From contig CP060261.1 in the NCBI GenBank assembly GCA_022646525.1, forward strand, positions 868,001-932,000: a DNA stretch of 64,000 nucleotides, given 5' to 3'. The notes under the pieces are model-generated. The model did not search any database and was not told the origin of the DNA. It worked only from the letters and a program-made list of their open reading frames with translations. The position numbers and the translations under genes are program-made. This stretch comes from Holosporaceae bacterium (GTDB lineage Bacteria > Pseudomonadota > Alphaproteobacteria > UBA7879 > UBA5542). Below are positions 20,109 to 31,027 of the stretch, one piece after another (position 1 is the stretch's first letter; the number at the start of each line of letters is the position of its first letter).

Positions 20109-21878
20109 GCGCAAAGCTTGAAGGACCAGCCTTGCCTGATTGCAAAGCCCACAGGCTTGCGTAATATCCCTTTTTTCTAAGCAACGCCTTGTGTGAACCT
20201 TCTTCGATGATTTTGCCATCTTTAAATACAAGAATGCGATCCATTGTCACAAGCGTTGATAACCTATGTGCCACCACCAAACATGTTTTATTGACCATAA
20301 GATCATCAAGTACAGATTGAATTTCTTTTTCTGTTACAGGATCTAGAGCAGACGTTGCTTCATCCAAAATCAAGATAGGGGCATTTTTTAAAATGGCACG
20401 CGCAATAGCAATTCGTTGACGCTGGCCCCCAGATAAATTGCTTCCACGCTCTTCCGCAATTGTTTTATATCCTTTTGTTAATTCACAAATAAAATCGTGT
20501 GCTCGTGCTTTTTTTGCCGCGATCATAACCTGGTCATCCTTTGCATCAAGTCGTCCATAGCGTATATTGTCCATGATCGTTCGGTGGAAAAGACAAACAT
20601 CCTGGGGAATAACAGATATGGCTTGTCGAAGAGAGTTTTGGGTAACTTGACCAATATCCTGATCATCAATTTTAATTGACCCAGACGTAATGTCATAATA
20701 ACGCAAGATAAGATTAACTAGAGTCGTTTTTCCACTACCAGACTGCCCTACCAAGCCAATTTTTTCGCCTGGTTCGAAGGTGATATCTAGACCTTTGAAC
20801 ACTTTACTGTCTTGCCGATACCCAAAGTGAACATCTTTAAACTCAATCTTTCCCTTTTTCACCTGGATATCGCTCGCATTGTGCACATCCTGCACTTCAT
20901 GCGACATAAAATTGTCGATAATCCCTGATCAAATCTCCCCTAGAATTTCAGGAAGCTTAACAAGCTCGGCAGCAAGCAACCACACGTTGTTAATCATGGC
21001 AACAGAAAGGGTTAAAATGAAGGCAAAGTCTCCAATCGTTACTTTTCTCTCGCTATAAAAATAGATTAATAACCCCAACATAAAGCTTAAAAACACAAAA
21101 AGTGTAAAGTCTTGAAAGGCGCGAAGCTTAATAAGGAATCGCTGTAAGTTTTGATCTTTAACGGCGTTTGTGGTTAATTTTTTAGAATATGGCGGGTTTC
21201 TTCTGTGCTTCGGGAAAAAAGTCTCACATTCATGTTATTCACAATCCCATCTACTGTATGACCAATCATCGTGCTTAAGTTTTCAGAGTAAATTTTTGCC
21301 AATCGATTAGCCTGTTTTGATCCCTTAATTGATGCAATCAAGAAAATAGCCGCCCAAATAAATAGAACAAGAGCAAAAAAGAGGGTTCACGAAATACATG
21401 GAAACGATCGCAATGGCGATAGAAATCACTTTTGTAATGAAAAGCTCTGCAACGTTTGTGAGAAATTCATCAACACTGCGACTGACATCAGAAATTTTAT
21501 TGGCGATAGACCCCGAAAAGTTTTTTTGAAAGTAATGATAAGAATGCGACATGGCATAATTATAGAGGAAGCTCCATATATCCTTACGAAGGGCAGGCAT
21601 CAGCTTCAAAAAGAATCCATTCGCGCACTCGAAAGCTTAAACTGTTAATCGCAGTAATACCAACGTAGCCAAGTGCAAAAGGAAGGAGAACATAAAATAA
21701 TGAGATAAAGTCGCCCACATGGCCTGTAGCGCGATCAATAATACACTTCATCAAATAGGGGTCAGGGAAATTTCAGCAGCCCAAATAAGCCCTAAACCAA
21801 TAATACCCATTACCATAAAGCGGTAAGGTTTCAAAAACCTACCCAAAAAGACCATAGCGTCTTTGGGACTTTCTCCAT
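20098..21878 (-). CDS. ABC exporter, MsbA/ABCB type, frameshifted in the membrane half
   Basis: Half-transporter with an N-terminal six-helix membrane domain and a C-terminal ATPase. The ATPase (20098-20907) is intact: Walker A GLVGQSGSGKTTLVNLI, Q-loop region SVIPQDVCLFHRTI, signature SNLSGGQRQRIAIARAIL, Walker B LILDEATSALD, H-loop VVAHRLSTL. From ATG at 21878 the corrected start reads MEKVPKTLWSFLGRFLKPYR; the membrane domain carries breaks near 21620, 21385, 21190, 21095 and 20930. About 593 residues. Lipid A or another lipid is a plausible substrate, but neighbours do not decide this. Confidence 0.85.
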
Positions 21879-22050
21879 AAAATCCTCCCTTATTTACAAA
21901 GATATCATATTCTTTTGTAATTTTTGAATATTTTTATTAAATCCATTGATTGGAGACACCTGATACAGGAACAGCATGCCCCTGAATGCCTTGATTTTGT
22001 AGAAATTTTCGTGTATTCAGAGAGCTTATAACTAGTTGTAGGAAAATATT

Positions 22051-22266
22051 ATGGCAGTTCCAAAGAAAAAGACATCAACATCACGTCGCAACCAACGTCG
22101 TGCACATGACGCCCTTAAGGCAACTTCACACGCAGAGTGTCAAAACTGCGGAGAAATTGTGCGTCCACACCACGTTTGTGCAAGCTGTGGCCATTACAAT
22201 GCGAAAGAAGTTGTGATGCAGAAGGTTAAAGCCACAAACAGCAGCGAAGACACAGCAGAAGAATAA
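22051..22266 (+). CDS. rpmF: 50S ribosomal protein L32
   Basis: Small zinc-ribbon ribosomal protein. Starts MAVPKKKTSTSRRNQRRAHD as in almost all bacteria, with the zinc ligands in CQNCGEIVRPHHVC and CASCGHYN. 71 residues, slightly long because of an acidic tail. First gene of the conserved rpmF-plsX-fabH lipid operon. Confidence 0.97.
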   Translation: MAVPKKKTSTSRRNQRRAHDALKATSHAECQNCGEIVRPHHVCASCGHYNAKEVVMQKVKATNSSEDTAEE

Positions 22267-22269
22267 AGC

Positions 22270-23301
22270 GTGGCAAAGGCGTCAAAGCATATTTTACTTT
22301 CTCTTGATGCAATGGGAGGAGATAAGGGCCCTGATATGGTTATCGAAGGAGCCTCTATTGCTTTGCGCGAAAACCCAAATTTAAGATTCCTTGTGTATGG
22401 TGACGAGCGCAAAATTAAGCCGCTTTTCAAAAAGTACCCCACACTTGAAAATGTGGCACAAATTTTTCACACTACTGAAAAAGTAAATAGCCACGACAAA
22501 CCATCTGTTGCCTTAAGGCAAAGCAAAAATTCCAGTATGCGTCTTGCGATTAATGCGGTATCTACTGGCTTGGCGCAAGGCGTTGTATCTGCGAAACACG
22601 GGGGCCTATATGGCCATGGGGAAAATCTTCCTTAAAATGATTGACGGCATCGATCGCCCCGCTATTGTCAGCCCATTTCCAACCAAAACAAAACCATGCG
22701 TTATGCTTGATTTAGGGGCAAACGTTGTATGCGACGAGCATCATTTGTGCCAGTTTGCTGTTATGGGCAAAGTTTATGCGCAAGAATTCCTCGATATCAA
22801 GAAGCCAACTGTAGGCCTTCTTAATGTTGGAGAAGAAGAGCAAAAAGGCAATGATGCCATTCAAAATGCAGCCCAGCTTCTTAAAAGGCCAAGAAAACAC
22901 TTCGCTTTGAAGGATTTGTAGAAGGTAACGATATTACAACTGGTAAAGTAGATGTGATTGTCACAGACGGCTTTACGGGTAATGTTGCCTTGAAAGCAAT
23001 TGAAGGGGTGATTGGGTTTACCATGGGCATTTTAAAGTCTGTCTTCACATCATCTATTTTTTCAAAGATAGGCTACCTTCTTTCAATGCGGGCGTTTAAG
23101 CGCCACACAGCCCAAATCAATCCTAAAAATATAATGGGGCTATGTTAATCGGGCTTCGTGGCATTGCAATCAAAAAGCCACGGCGGTGCTGATGCAGTTG
23201 CTTTTTCAAATGCCATTCATGCGGCGGCAAAGTTTGCATCCCATGATATGAACAAAAAAATTGAGAAAAATATCGCCCAACTTCATAAAGAGCTGGGCTA
23301 A
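22270..23301 (+). CDS. plsX: Phosphate acyltransferase PlsX, multiple frameshifts
   Basis: Makes acyl-phosphate from acyl-ACP, the donor for glycerol-3-phosphate acylation. GTG at 22270, 3 bases after rpmF, gives LLSLDAMGGDKGPDMVI; later VSAGNTGAYMAMGKIFLK (after correction), CVMLDLGANVVCDEHHL, LLNVGEEEQKGND and VDVIVTDGFTGNVALKAIEG. Breaks occur near 22590, 22900 and 23140. About 343 residues, normal. Part of rpmF-plsX-fabH. Confidence 0.93.
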
Positions 23302-23318
23302 AATCAGAGGACTTAGGC

Positions 23319-24272
23319 ATGAACGTGCGGATTGCGGGAACAGGTTCTTATCTACCCGTTAAAACCCTTTCAAACGATGATCTTTCTAAAATCATGGACA
23401 CGTCACATGACTGGATTGTGCAACGGACAGGGATTCACCAACGCCATATTGCAGCCGAAGGCGAGCTTACATCTGATATGGCAACCAAAGCCGCAGAAAA
23501 AGCCCTAAAGGCTGCAAATGTCTCTGCCGATGATATTGATTTCATTGTTTGTGCCACCACCACACCAGACCTTACATTTCCAGCCACGGCTGTAACGATT
23601 CAAGCCAAATTAGGGTTAAAAAAAGATTCATTTGCCCTTGATGTACAAGCCGTATGCAGTGGCTTTGTGTATGCACTTTCAGTTGGAAATAATTTTATCA
23701 AAGCAGGACAAGGTCAAAAAGGGCTAATCATAGGCGCAGAAAAAATGTCGAGCCTTTTGGATTGGACTGACCGCAGTACAGCCGTTCTTTTTGGGGATGG
23801 GGCAGGGGCTGTTGTCATCGAAGCCACAAAAGAGGAAGGCATTCTAAGCACACATTTGCATTCTGACGGCACCCTTTGCGATATTTTAAAAACATCTGGC
23901 GGTGCGGCGCAGTCAGAGCATGTTGGAAAAGTTACGATGGAAGGGCGCGCAGTGTTCAAGCACGCCGTCATAAAGCTTGCACAGTCTGTTGAAGAGGCCC
24001 TAAGCCACAACAACATTTCTGCCGATGATATTGACTGGTTTGTGCCTCACCAAGCCAATGAGCGTATTATTGACGCCGTGGCAGACCGTCTTGGCTTCCC
24101 CTTAGAAAAAGTAATTAAAACAGCAAGAAATCAGGCTAATACTTCTGCGGCCTCCATTCCACTGGCATTAGACGATGCCGTTAAAAATGGAAAAATTCAA
24201 AAAGGCGATCTTGTGGTCATCGATGCCCTGGGAGCGGGCCTAAGCTGGGGATCTGCGCTTATTAAATGGTAA
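23319..24272 (+). CDS. fabH: 3-oxoacyl-ACP synthase III (KAS III)
   Basis: Condenses acetyl-CoA with malonyl-ACP to start fatty-acid synthesis. 317 residues, intact. Catalytic triad is visible: Cys in DVQAVCSGFVYAL, His in WFVPHQANERIID, Asn in TARNQANTSAAS. The C-terminus GDLVVIDALGAGLSWGSALI is typical. 17 bases after plsX. The DUF2608 gene pair follows 12 bases later on the same strand and is probably in the same transcript. Confidence 0.97.
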   Translation: MNVRIAGTGSYLPVKTLSNDDLSKIMDTSHDWIVQRTGIHQRHIAAEGELTSDMATKAAEKALKAANVSADDIDFIVCATTTPDLTFPATAVTIQAKLGLKKDSFALDVQAVCSGFVYALSVGNNFIKAGQGQKGLIIGAEKMSSLLDWTDRSTAVLFGDGAGAVVIEATKEEGILSTHLHSDGTLCDILKTSGGAAQSEHVGKVTMEGRAVFKHAVIKLAQSVEEALSHNNISADDIDWFVPHQANERIIDAVADRLGFPLEKVIKTARNQANTSAASIPLALDDAVKNGKIQKGDLVVIDALGAGLSWGSALIKW

Positions 24273-24284
24273 AAAGAGGTACTT

Positions 24285-25127
24285 ATGCTTAAAGCACTTA
24301 TTTTTTGCTTCAGTCTACTTAATATCACCACACACCATGCAAAAGAAGCTACTTCATTCCCTATTGCAACAAGCGCAGAAGAAGTATCAACCATCATTCA
24401 AAAAAATGATGTCAATGAAAACACCTGGGTTATTTTTGATATCTACCACACCCTGGCACAGCCTTTGCATCCAGCCAGCCATGCCATACATTTGCGTGTC
24501 CACAAAAAGCATTTAAAAAAAGAAATTAAAACCCTAACGAAACCCCAAATAGAATACGCAATGAACAGCTCTGTTGCCCATGAAAATGGCCTTACCCTAA
24601 CAGATGCCGCGTTTCCACAACTGATTCGAGACCTCCAGAAGAAAAAAGCATGCGTGTGGGCGCTCACAACATCGCGGGCAAATCAATTTAAACAAGTCAA
24701 AAGCATTAAGCATTGGACGGAAAGAGTTCTGAAAGATTTAGGCATTTCTTTTGAAAAGAGTGGGCCAAAGATCAACTATATCCACCTAATACATCCAGAT
24801 AAGTATTATGACCCCGCAATTGTTCATAAAGGGATTGTTTTTACGAATGGGGAGTATGACCTTACAAAGGGCGAGGCCCTTGTGCTTGTGCTGAGAGAGG
24901 TTTCCGAAAAACCTCATATTGTTTACACGGTGGATGACAAAGAGGAAAACCTACGGTCAATGGCTGACGCGCTTAAGCAGTATGACCCTAACATTCGATT
25001 TGTTGGCATCATATTCAGAACAAGCACAACATCAGCCCCCAACCTTTCTTTAAAAAGCTTTATGGCGTATTGGCAAGAGCACATTAAAGCCGCCCAAGAA
25101 GCATGTGAGTGCACAAATAAATGGTAA
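24285..25127 (+). CDS. Exported DUF2608 (HAD-like) protein, first paralogue
   Basis: 280 residues, intact, with a likely signal peptide (LKALIFCFSLLNITTHHA). It has HAD-superfamily layout: motif I WVIFDIYHTL, motif II VWALTTSR, motif III KGEALVL, motif IV VYTVDDKEENL. In motif I the second catalytic Asp of DxDxT is replaced by Tyr, so ordinary phosphatase chemistry may be lost or altered. DUF2608 is a family I associate with intracellular bacteria such as Legionella and amoeba symbionts; its role is not established. The stop overlaps the next paralogue by 7 bases. Confidence 0.78.
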   Translation: MLKALIFCFSLLNITTHHAKEATSFPIATSAEEVSTIIQKNDVNENTWVIFDIYHTLAQPLHPASHAIHLRVHKKHLKKEIKTLTKPQIEYAMNSSVAHENGLTLTDAAFPQLIRDLQKKKACVWALTTSRANQFKQVKSIKHWTERVLKDLGISFEKSGPKINYIHLIHPDKYYDPAIVHKGIVFTNGEYDLTKGEALVLVLREVSEKPHIVYTVDDKEENLRSMADALKQYDPNIRFVGIIFRTSTTSAPNLSLKSFMAYWQEHIKAAQEACECTNKW

Positions 25128-25960
25128 AAGTTAATTTCTTTTATTTTCTTATTTCCTTTAGCATCGCCCTTTTTTGTAACAGCCACGCTCTAAAGAAAGA
25201 TAGCGTTCAAGCCAGCCCATACCAAGTTGTTCATAGTGTGCAAGAGCTAAAAACTGCTCTCAACCAACATCAAAAAGAAACTGCCTGGGTTATTTTTGAT
25301 ATTTTTCATACAATTGCTGACTTTACGCCCCCAGCAACACACGCAAAGAATAAACGCACTTATAAACCTTGGCTAAAGCCGCTTCTCAAGAAGCTTACCC
25401 ACAAACAAATGCAATATGCCATTTCAAACTATTCAAAAGAATCGAGTAATTTAATCCTTATTGATAAAGATTTCCCTTCATTGATTGGCCAATTTCAAGA
25501 TATTGGAATACCTGTTTGGGCTTTAACTACAGCTGTAGTTTCTATGGACATGTGGCAAAACCAAAAGGGAAATTGGCTTGTCGAGGGTTTAAAAAAGATA
25601 CACATTTCATTTACCAAAACAGCGCCTCATTTAAAAGAATCAGAAATGCATTCCGAGAAAAAACCCAAACACCCCGCTTTTTACATTGACGGCATTTTAT
25701 TTACCAATGGAGAATTAGGCCTAAAGAAGGGTGAGGCCCTAATTCTTGCCCTTAAGGGGTGCTCAAAAAAGCCTAAGAAAATCATCATGGTTGATGATAA
25801 AGAAAAGAATCTTCTATCAATGGAAAAAGAACTGCATCGCTATGACGCATCGATCGATTTTACAGGCATTATCTATACTGTAACCCATACACCCCTTATG
25901 GAAGAGGGCGCTTTTAAAAAAATATTGGCTAGAACGTATAGAGGCCGCAAAAAGATATAA
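25121..25960 (+). CDS. Exported DUF2608 (HAD-like) protein, second paralogue
   Basis: 279 residues, intact, tandem copy of the preceding gene and translationally coupled to it (7-base overlap). Signal peptide FFYFLISFSIALFCNSHA. The same four motifs appear: WVIFDIFHTI, VWALTTAVV, KKGEALILAL, IIMVDDKEKNLLSM. Here the second Asp of motif I is Phe. Sequence similarity between the two copies is spread along the whole length, indicating an old duplication. A bidirectional terminator follows directly. Confidence 0.78.
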   Translation: MVKVNFFYFLISFSIALFCNSHALKKDSVQASPYQVVHSVQELKTALNQHQKETAWVIFDIFHTIADFTPPATHAKNKRTYKPWLKPLLKKLTHKQMQYAISNYSKESSNLILIDKDFPSLIGQFQDIGIPVWALTTAVVSMDMWQNQKGNWLVEGLKKIHISFTKTAPHLKESEMHSEKKPKHPAFYIDGILFTNGELGLKKGEALILALKGCSKKPKKIIMVDDKEKNLLSMEKELHRYDASIDFTGIIYTVTHTPLMEEGAFKKILARTYRGRKKI

Positions 25961-25987
25961 AAAGGGCGGTTTAAAACCGCCCTTTTG
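25961..25987. terminator. Bidirectional Rho-independent terminator
   Basis: Stem GGGCGG (25964-25969) and CCGCCC (25977-25982) around a 7-base A/T loop, flanked by AAAAA and TTTT. It begins directly after the second DUF2608 stop and lies 17 bases past the convergent protease stop, so it can serve both. Confidence 0.85.
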
Positions 25988-26003
25988 TAAAAAGTTTTCT
26001 TGC

Positions 26004-26951
26004 TTAGATGGCAAAATCTTCAGGTGCCGATTCAAGGGTCATACCTTGCAACAATTCGCCTGCTTCCGGCGCACCCGTCACACGATGATATGCCCATGCT
26101 TCACTTGCATAAGCTGCCCAATGGGCAAAGCTAATCTCTGCTGTACCCTTTTTTCCCCCACCGTGGGCCCCAAGAGTTTTGCAGCATGAAGACTTCGCGA
26201 TCCGCATCATACCCTGTTAAAATCATGGCGTGCCCGCCCGCTTGCCTATCTCGCCAAGTTGGCATTTCAACCACCCTATCGGAGCCAAGATGTAGGAATG
26301 ACTGATGGATTGTCATTCCAAACACAACAGGAAGCCCATTTGCAAGAGCCACCTGGGCAGCACGCACATCTGGGCCAACCCATGCAACCCCCATTTCATC
26401 TGAAACTTTGTGTTTTGCCGCTTCCGCTTTTACTTTAACCGTTGGCTTTGTTGTAAATGCTGCTACATTGTACGGCGCACGCTCTTCGGGTAGGTAGCCA
26501 ATTTCTCTCAGCACCACTGTCACATCATAAAGCGACGCACCGGTGTCTCTTTGTGTTGCTGTCACATCTCCTCTTTCAGCCATTTTTTTCACGAGACCAA
26601 TAATAAAGCGGAAGGCGTGCTAAATGAAGAGGTTCTACACCATTTTGCATATGTGTTCCCCAAAGTGCGCCACTTGCCGCATTAGCCGTGCAAGCCCCTA
26701 AAGACTCTTGTTCAAGAATGCCAAACCCATGAAGATTGTGGGTAACACTTGCCTGTCTCGGCAACTGCGATTCAACCCAAGCCTCATCTACAGTAAGAAC
26801 TTGTGCGCCCAATAGTTGTACAGCATTATACGGCGACCGAACAAAGCCCATATATTTTGGAAAATCTTGACCCTCTTCAGCGTCTGCTGCAAGGGTGAGG
26901 TTAAGGCAGAATCAGGCCAACCCATAATATTAAATACTTTAAGTAATTCAT
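26004..26951 (-). CDS. Secreted papain-like cysteine peptidase (C1A family), frameshifted
   Basis: From ATG at 26951 the corrected start gives a signal peptide (MNYLKYLILWVGLILL, then TLAADAEE). The catalytic domain shows the Cys in ESLGACTANAASGALW, His in GGHAMILTGYD and Asn in VFMLQNSWGPRWG, the full papain triad in order, with the oxyanion Gln position in the ILEQESLG segment. Breaks lie near 26900, 26585 and 26170. About 315 residues. C1A peptidases of this bacterial type are often secreted by host-associated bacteria, so it is a candidate effector or host-protein digesting enzyme. A hydrophobic or autotransporter export domain is not visible. Confidence 0.85.
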
Positions 26952-27036
26952 TACTTCTCCATGTTTGATTACTTAATAAGTGTGAAGCATTCACATAAGG
27001 ACAACAAGCACAATGAATTCAGTAAAATTCAGATAT

Positions 27037-27068
27037 AAAAAAAAAGGGGCCAAACGACCCCTTTTTTT
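27037..27068 (-). terminator. Rho-independent terminator of nrdJ
   Basis: On the minus strand, GGGG and CCCC (27058-27061 with 27046-27049) enclose an 8-base loop and extend into an A/T-paired base; nine T follow (27045-27037). It lies 26 bases after the nrdJ stop. Confidence 0.75.
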
Positions 27069-27093
27069 ATTTTTGGTAATTATATTTTTTAAA

Positions 27094-30000
27094 TTAAGAA
27101 CATCCGCTTGTGCTTCCACATGTATTGCATTTCATACATGTACCGTTTCGCACCAAGGTAAAGTTGCCACATTCTTTGCATGAATCGCCTTCAAAGCCCT
27201 TCATACGTGCCTCTGTCACCTTTGCGGAAAGAGACGTTGTGCCTGAAGATGCGGCGACGGCTGTGGCTGCCGCCACTGACGATTCCACTGCATTCATTGC
27301 AACAGCAGACACTTCAGACACGGCTTGCGTTGTTTCAGAAGAAATTTCAGCACCCTTATTCAATATATAAATATTTTTTCGAATATATCCATTACTGGCC
27401 ACGCGCTGCAAATTAGATTCGCGCTTTTCTTCTTTCAGCACTGATCCTGTTTTCCCCAGACTATCTGGCATGAAGTCATTAATATCAACATGGGCCAAGT
27501 CAGTGCGTCCAAGGTAGGAAATCGCCAACTCTCTGAAAATATAGTCTGTAATAGACGTTGCCATCTTAATAGCTTCATTTCCTGCCACCATACCTGCAGG
27601 CTCGAATCGCGTAAACGTATATGCTTCTACGAATTCTTCAAGGGGCACACCGTACTGAAGGCCCAAAGAAATGGCGATTGCAAAGTTATTCATCAAACTT
27701 CTAAAGCCAGCACCTTCCTTGTGCATATCAATGAAGATTTCACCTAGCTTACCGTCTTCAAATTCACCTGTTCTAAGGAACACTTTGTGGCCCCCAACCG
27801 TTGCTTTTTGCGTATATCCTTTACGGCGGCCGGGCAGGGCGCGACGTTCTGCCCGATGAACCACTTTTTCAACCAAGCGCTCGACAATCTTAGCGGTTTG
27901 TGCAGGCTTAGAAAGTGCCATAAGGTCTTCAACCACATCTTCTGCATTTTCTTCTTCAGATACAAAATTAACCGAGTTAAGGGGCTGTGATAGCTTAGAT
28001 CCATCTCGGTAAAGCGCATTTGCCTTCAATCCCAACTCCCATGATAGAAGATATGCTTTTTTACAGTCTTCAATGCTGGCATCATTAGGCATGTTAATGG
28101 TTTTAGAAATTGCCCCTGAAATAAAAGGCTGTGCCGCCGCCATCATACGTATGTGGCTTTCAGCTGACAAAAATCGCTTCCCTTTACGTCCGCAAACATT
28201 TGCACAGTCAAACACCGGCAAATGCTCGTCTTTAAGGCCTGGCGCACCTTCTAGTGTCATGGTGCCACAGCAATAAGAATTTGCTTCTTCAACATGTGCG
28301 GGGCTAAACCCAAGGGCAAGCAGTATGTCGAACTTTGGGTCATCCAATTGGGCCAGGGTAAAGCCAAGCTCTTTAACGCAGAAATCTTCACCCAACGTCC
28401 ATTTGTTGAAAACAAACTTGATATCAAAGGCAGACTTCAGTTCTTTTGACACAGCATCAATTTGCTTGTCTTTAAACCCTTTAGCGCGCAGTGCTTCAAA
28501 CGTCAAACCCTCCTCAGGAAGAGTGCCGTGACCTACAGCATAGGCAACCATTTCAGAAATTTGATCGGCTTTATACCCTAAAGTTTTCAATGCGCGAGGC
28601 ACCATTTGGTTGATGATTTTGAAGTAACCACCACCCGCAAGTTTTTTAAATTTCACGAGGGCAAAGTCAGGCTCGATTCCTGTTGTATCACAGTCCATCA
28701 CAAGGCCAATTGTCCCTGTTGGGGCAATAACTGTTGTTTGGGCGTTTCTGTGCCCATTCTTTTTGCCTAAAGACACTGCGCGATCCCACGCAGATTTGGC
28801 TTCTTCAGAAAGCTCTTGAAATGGGCAGTTCTTGTGATCAAGTGGCACAGGGGCTACCTCTAACGCATCATAGCCTTTTTTCTCGCCATATGCTGCCCGG
28901 CGATGGTTTTCCATGACGCGCAACATTTCTTTTTTGTTATCTGCAAACCCAGGGAAGGGGCCGTGTTCGCCCGCCATTTCAGCAGATGTTTCATAAGAGA
29001 CACCGGTCATAATCGCAGAAAGCGCACCTGCAAGGCCGCGTGCTTTATCACTGTCGTAAGGAATGCCGTACGCCATCAAAAGCCCGCCAATGTTTGCATA
29101 CCCCAAACCAAGTGTCCGATACTTATAAGTTCCCAACGCAATTTCTTTTGATGGCAACTGGGACATTTCAACAGACACTTCCAAAGCCACTGTCCACAAA
29201 CGTAGTGCGTGCAAGTAGCCATCCAGGTCAAAGCCAGCGGCACCTTTTTCTTCTTGGTAAAACTTCATCAAGTTTAGTGAGGCAAGGTTACACGCCGTAT
29301 CGTCTAAAAACATGTATTCCGAGCATGGGTTAGAAGCATTAATGCGACCATGGTTAGGGCATGTATGCCATTCATTAATGGTGGTATCGTACTGAAGGCC
29401 CGGGTCAGCAGAAGCCCATGCCGCGTATGCAATTTGCTCCCATAAATTTTTAGCTTTCACCGTGCGGTGAACAGAGCCATCTGTTCGGCGAATCAGGTTC
29501 CAATCTTTATCTTTTTCCACGGCCTTAATAAAATCGTTACTTATACGTACCGAGTTATTCGAGTTTTGCCCAGAAACAGTGTTGTATGCCTCAGAATCCC
29601 AGTCTGTGTCATATTCTTTAAAATCAATTTCTTTTTTGCCCTGTGACGCCACTTGCAAAATACGCTGAATATAGTTATCAGGCACAGAAAAGCGTCGCGC
29701 TTCTTTAATGGCTTGTTTAAGGGTAGGGTTCTTTTTTGGGTCTATTTCTGCTTCATTCTCATTCAAGTCAAAGCAAGCCTTCAATATGGCATTTAGGTGC
29801 TTTTTGCCAATTTTAGACCCTGTCACAAGAGCAGCTACTTTCTGCTCTTCAACAACTTTCCAGTTGATGTATGTTTCGATATCTGGGTGATCTACATCTA
29901 CAGTCACCATTTTTGCGGCGCGTCGTGTTGTTCCACCTGACTTAATAGCACCGGCTGCTCGGTCACCAATTCGAAGAAAGCTCATCATTCCTGAAGATTT

Positions 30001-30746
30001 TCCACCACCCGACAAGGGTTCACCATTCCCACGCAGAGAAGAGAAGTTTGTGCCTGTACCAGACCCATACTTAAAGAGACGCGCCTCACGTACCCATAAG
30101 TCCATAATACCGCCTTCATTTACAAGGTCATCTGAAATGCTTTGAATGAAGCACGCATGGGGCTGTGGGCGTTCGTACGCGCTGGTTGAATCTTTTAATT
30201 CACCTGTTTTAGGGTCAACATAAGTATGCCCTTGTGCAGGGCCATTAATGCCATAAGCCCAATGAAGGCCTGTGTTAAACCATTGTGGTGAGTTTGGCGC
30301 TGCAAACTGCTGGCACAACATATAGCGCATTTCATCGTAGTATGCCTTTGCATCATCTTCAGTTGAAAAGTATCCTGATTTCCAGCCCCAGTACGTCCAT
30401 GTGCCCGCAAGACGGTCAAAAACTTGTGTTGCTGTTGTTTCTGAACCAAAGCGCTCTTTTTCGTCGAGTTTTTTTAGTTTTTCCGTATCAGGTTCGCATC
30501 GAGAAAGCCATGCAGGCACCCCTTTTCAGGAATCGCCTTAAGGTATGCAGGCACACCTGCTTTACGAAAATACTTTTGTGCCAACACATCAGATGCCACC
30601 TGAGACCAGGTTTCTGGTACCTTCACATCTTCTAATTTAAATACAACTGTACCATCTGGATTTTTAATCTCACACGACGTGGATTTAAATGTAATCCCAT
30701 CGTAAGGGGAGGATTTTCCAGCGGTAAACCTGCGTTGTATTTTCAT
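27094..30746 (-). CDS. nrdJ: Class II (adenosylcobalamin-dependent) ribonucleotide reductase NrdJ, one frameshift
   Basis: Reduces ribonucleotides to deoxyribonucleotides with a B12-derived radical and works with or without oxygen. Start at ATG 30746 (MKIQRRFTAGKSSPYDG) behind GGAGA. A break near 30522 separates ~75 N-terminal residues from an intact 1,141. Visible: NSPQWFNTGLHWAYG, HACFIQSISDDLVNEGG, the radical-site cysteine in NPCSEYMFLDDTACNLASLN, APTGTIGLVMDCDTTGIEPD, and a Cys-rich C-terminus (CKECGNF, CMKCNTCGSTSGCS) that acts in re-reduction. About 1,217 residues, as in other alphaproteobacterial NrdJ. Two NrdR-box-like palindromes lie just upstream. Confidence 0.96.
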
Positions 30747-30763
30747 TGTATTCTATCTCCGGC

Positions 30764-30813
30764 ACACTATATGTTGTTTGAATTTTTGTTCTTTTTAATC
30801 AAGATATAGTATA
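30764..30813 (-). promoter_or_regulatory. Two candidate NrdR boxes overlapping the nrdJ promoter
   Basis: Compared with the published NrdR box acaCwAtATaTwGtgt, the site at 30764-30779 (ACACTATATGTTGTTT) matches 14 of 16 positions, and the core at 30800-30809 (CAAGATATAG) matches 9 of 10. The cores start 33 bases apart, close to the three helical turns usual for paired boxes. A minus-strand TATACT at 30808-30813 overlaps the distal box; no clear -35 is seen. They lie 18-66 bases before the nrdJ start. The remaining 30814-31027 shows nothing I can name beyond A/T tracts and the MlaD ribosome site. Confidence 0.7.
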
Positions 30814-31027
30814 AGAATAGCGCCCATCTAAAAGCGCATCAAGAGGTAATTCATTAAAATTTATAATTTTTTGTTGATTTTCTAAAAAGCAGATAAATCC
30901 GGGAATTTTTAATAAAAAAAAAATTTTTTAAAAAATATAAGAAATTTAAAATTCAAAACATGAAAAAACAGCTCTGGTAGAAGCATCAAATTCATTGTAT
31001 CATGTGATCTATATCGGAGAAATAATA

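Noticed and set aside
27110..27370. Plus-strand open frames opposite nrdJ
   Set aside because: Shadows of a long, well conserved coding sequence on the other strand; no start signals or recognisable motifs.
30814..31027. Possible cobalamin riboswitch upstream of nrdJ
   Set aside because: I looked for a B12-box-like conserved core and paired arms between nrdJ and mlaD and saw only A/T tracts. NrdR boxes explain regulation better.
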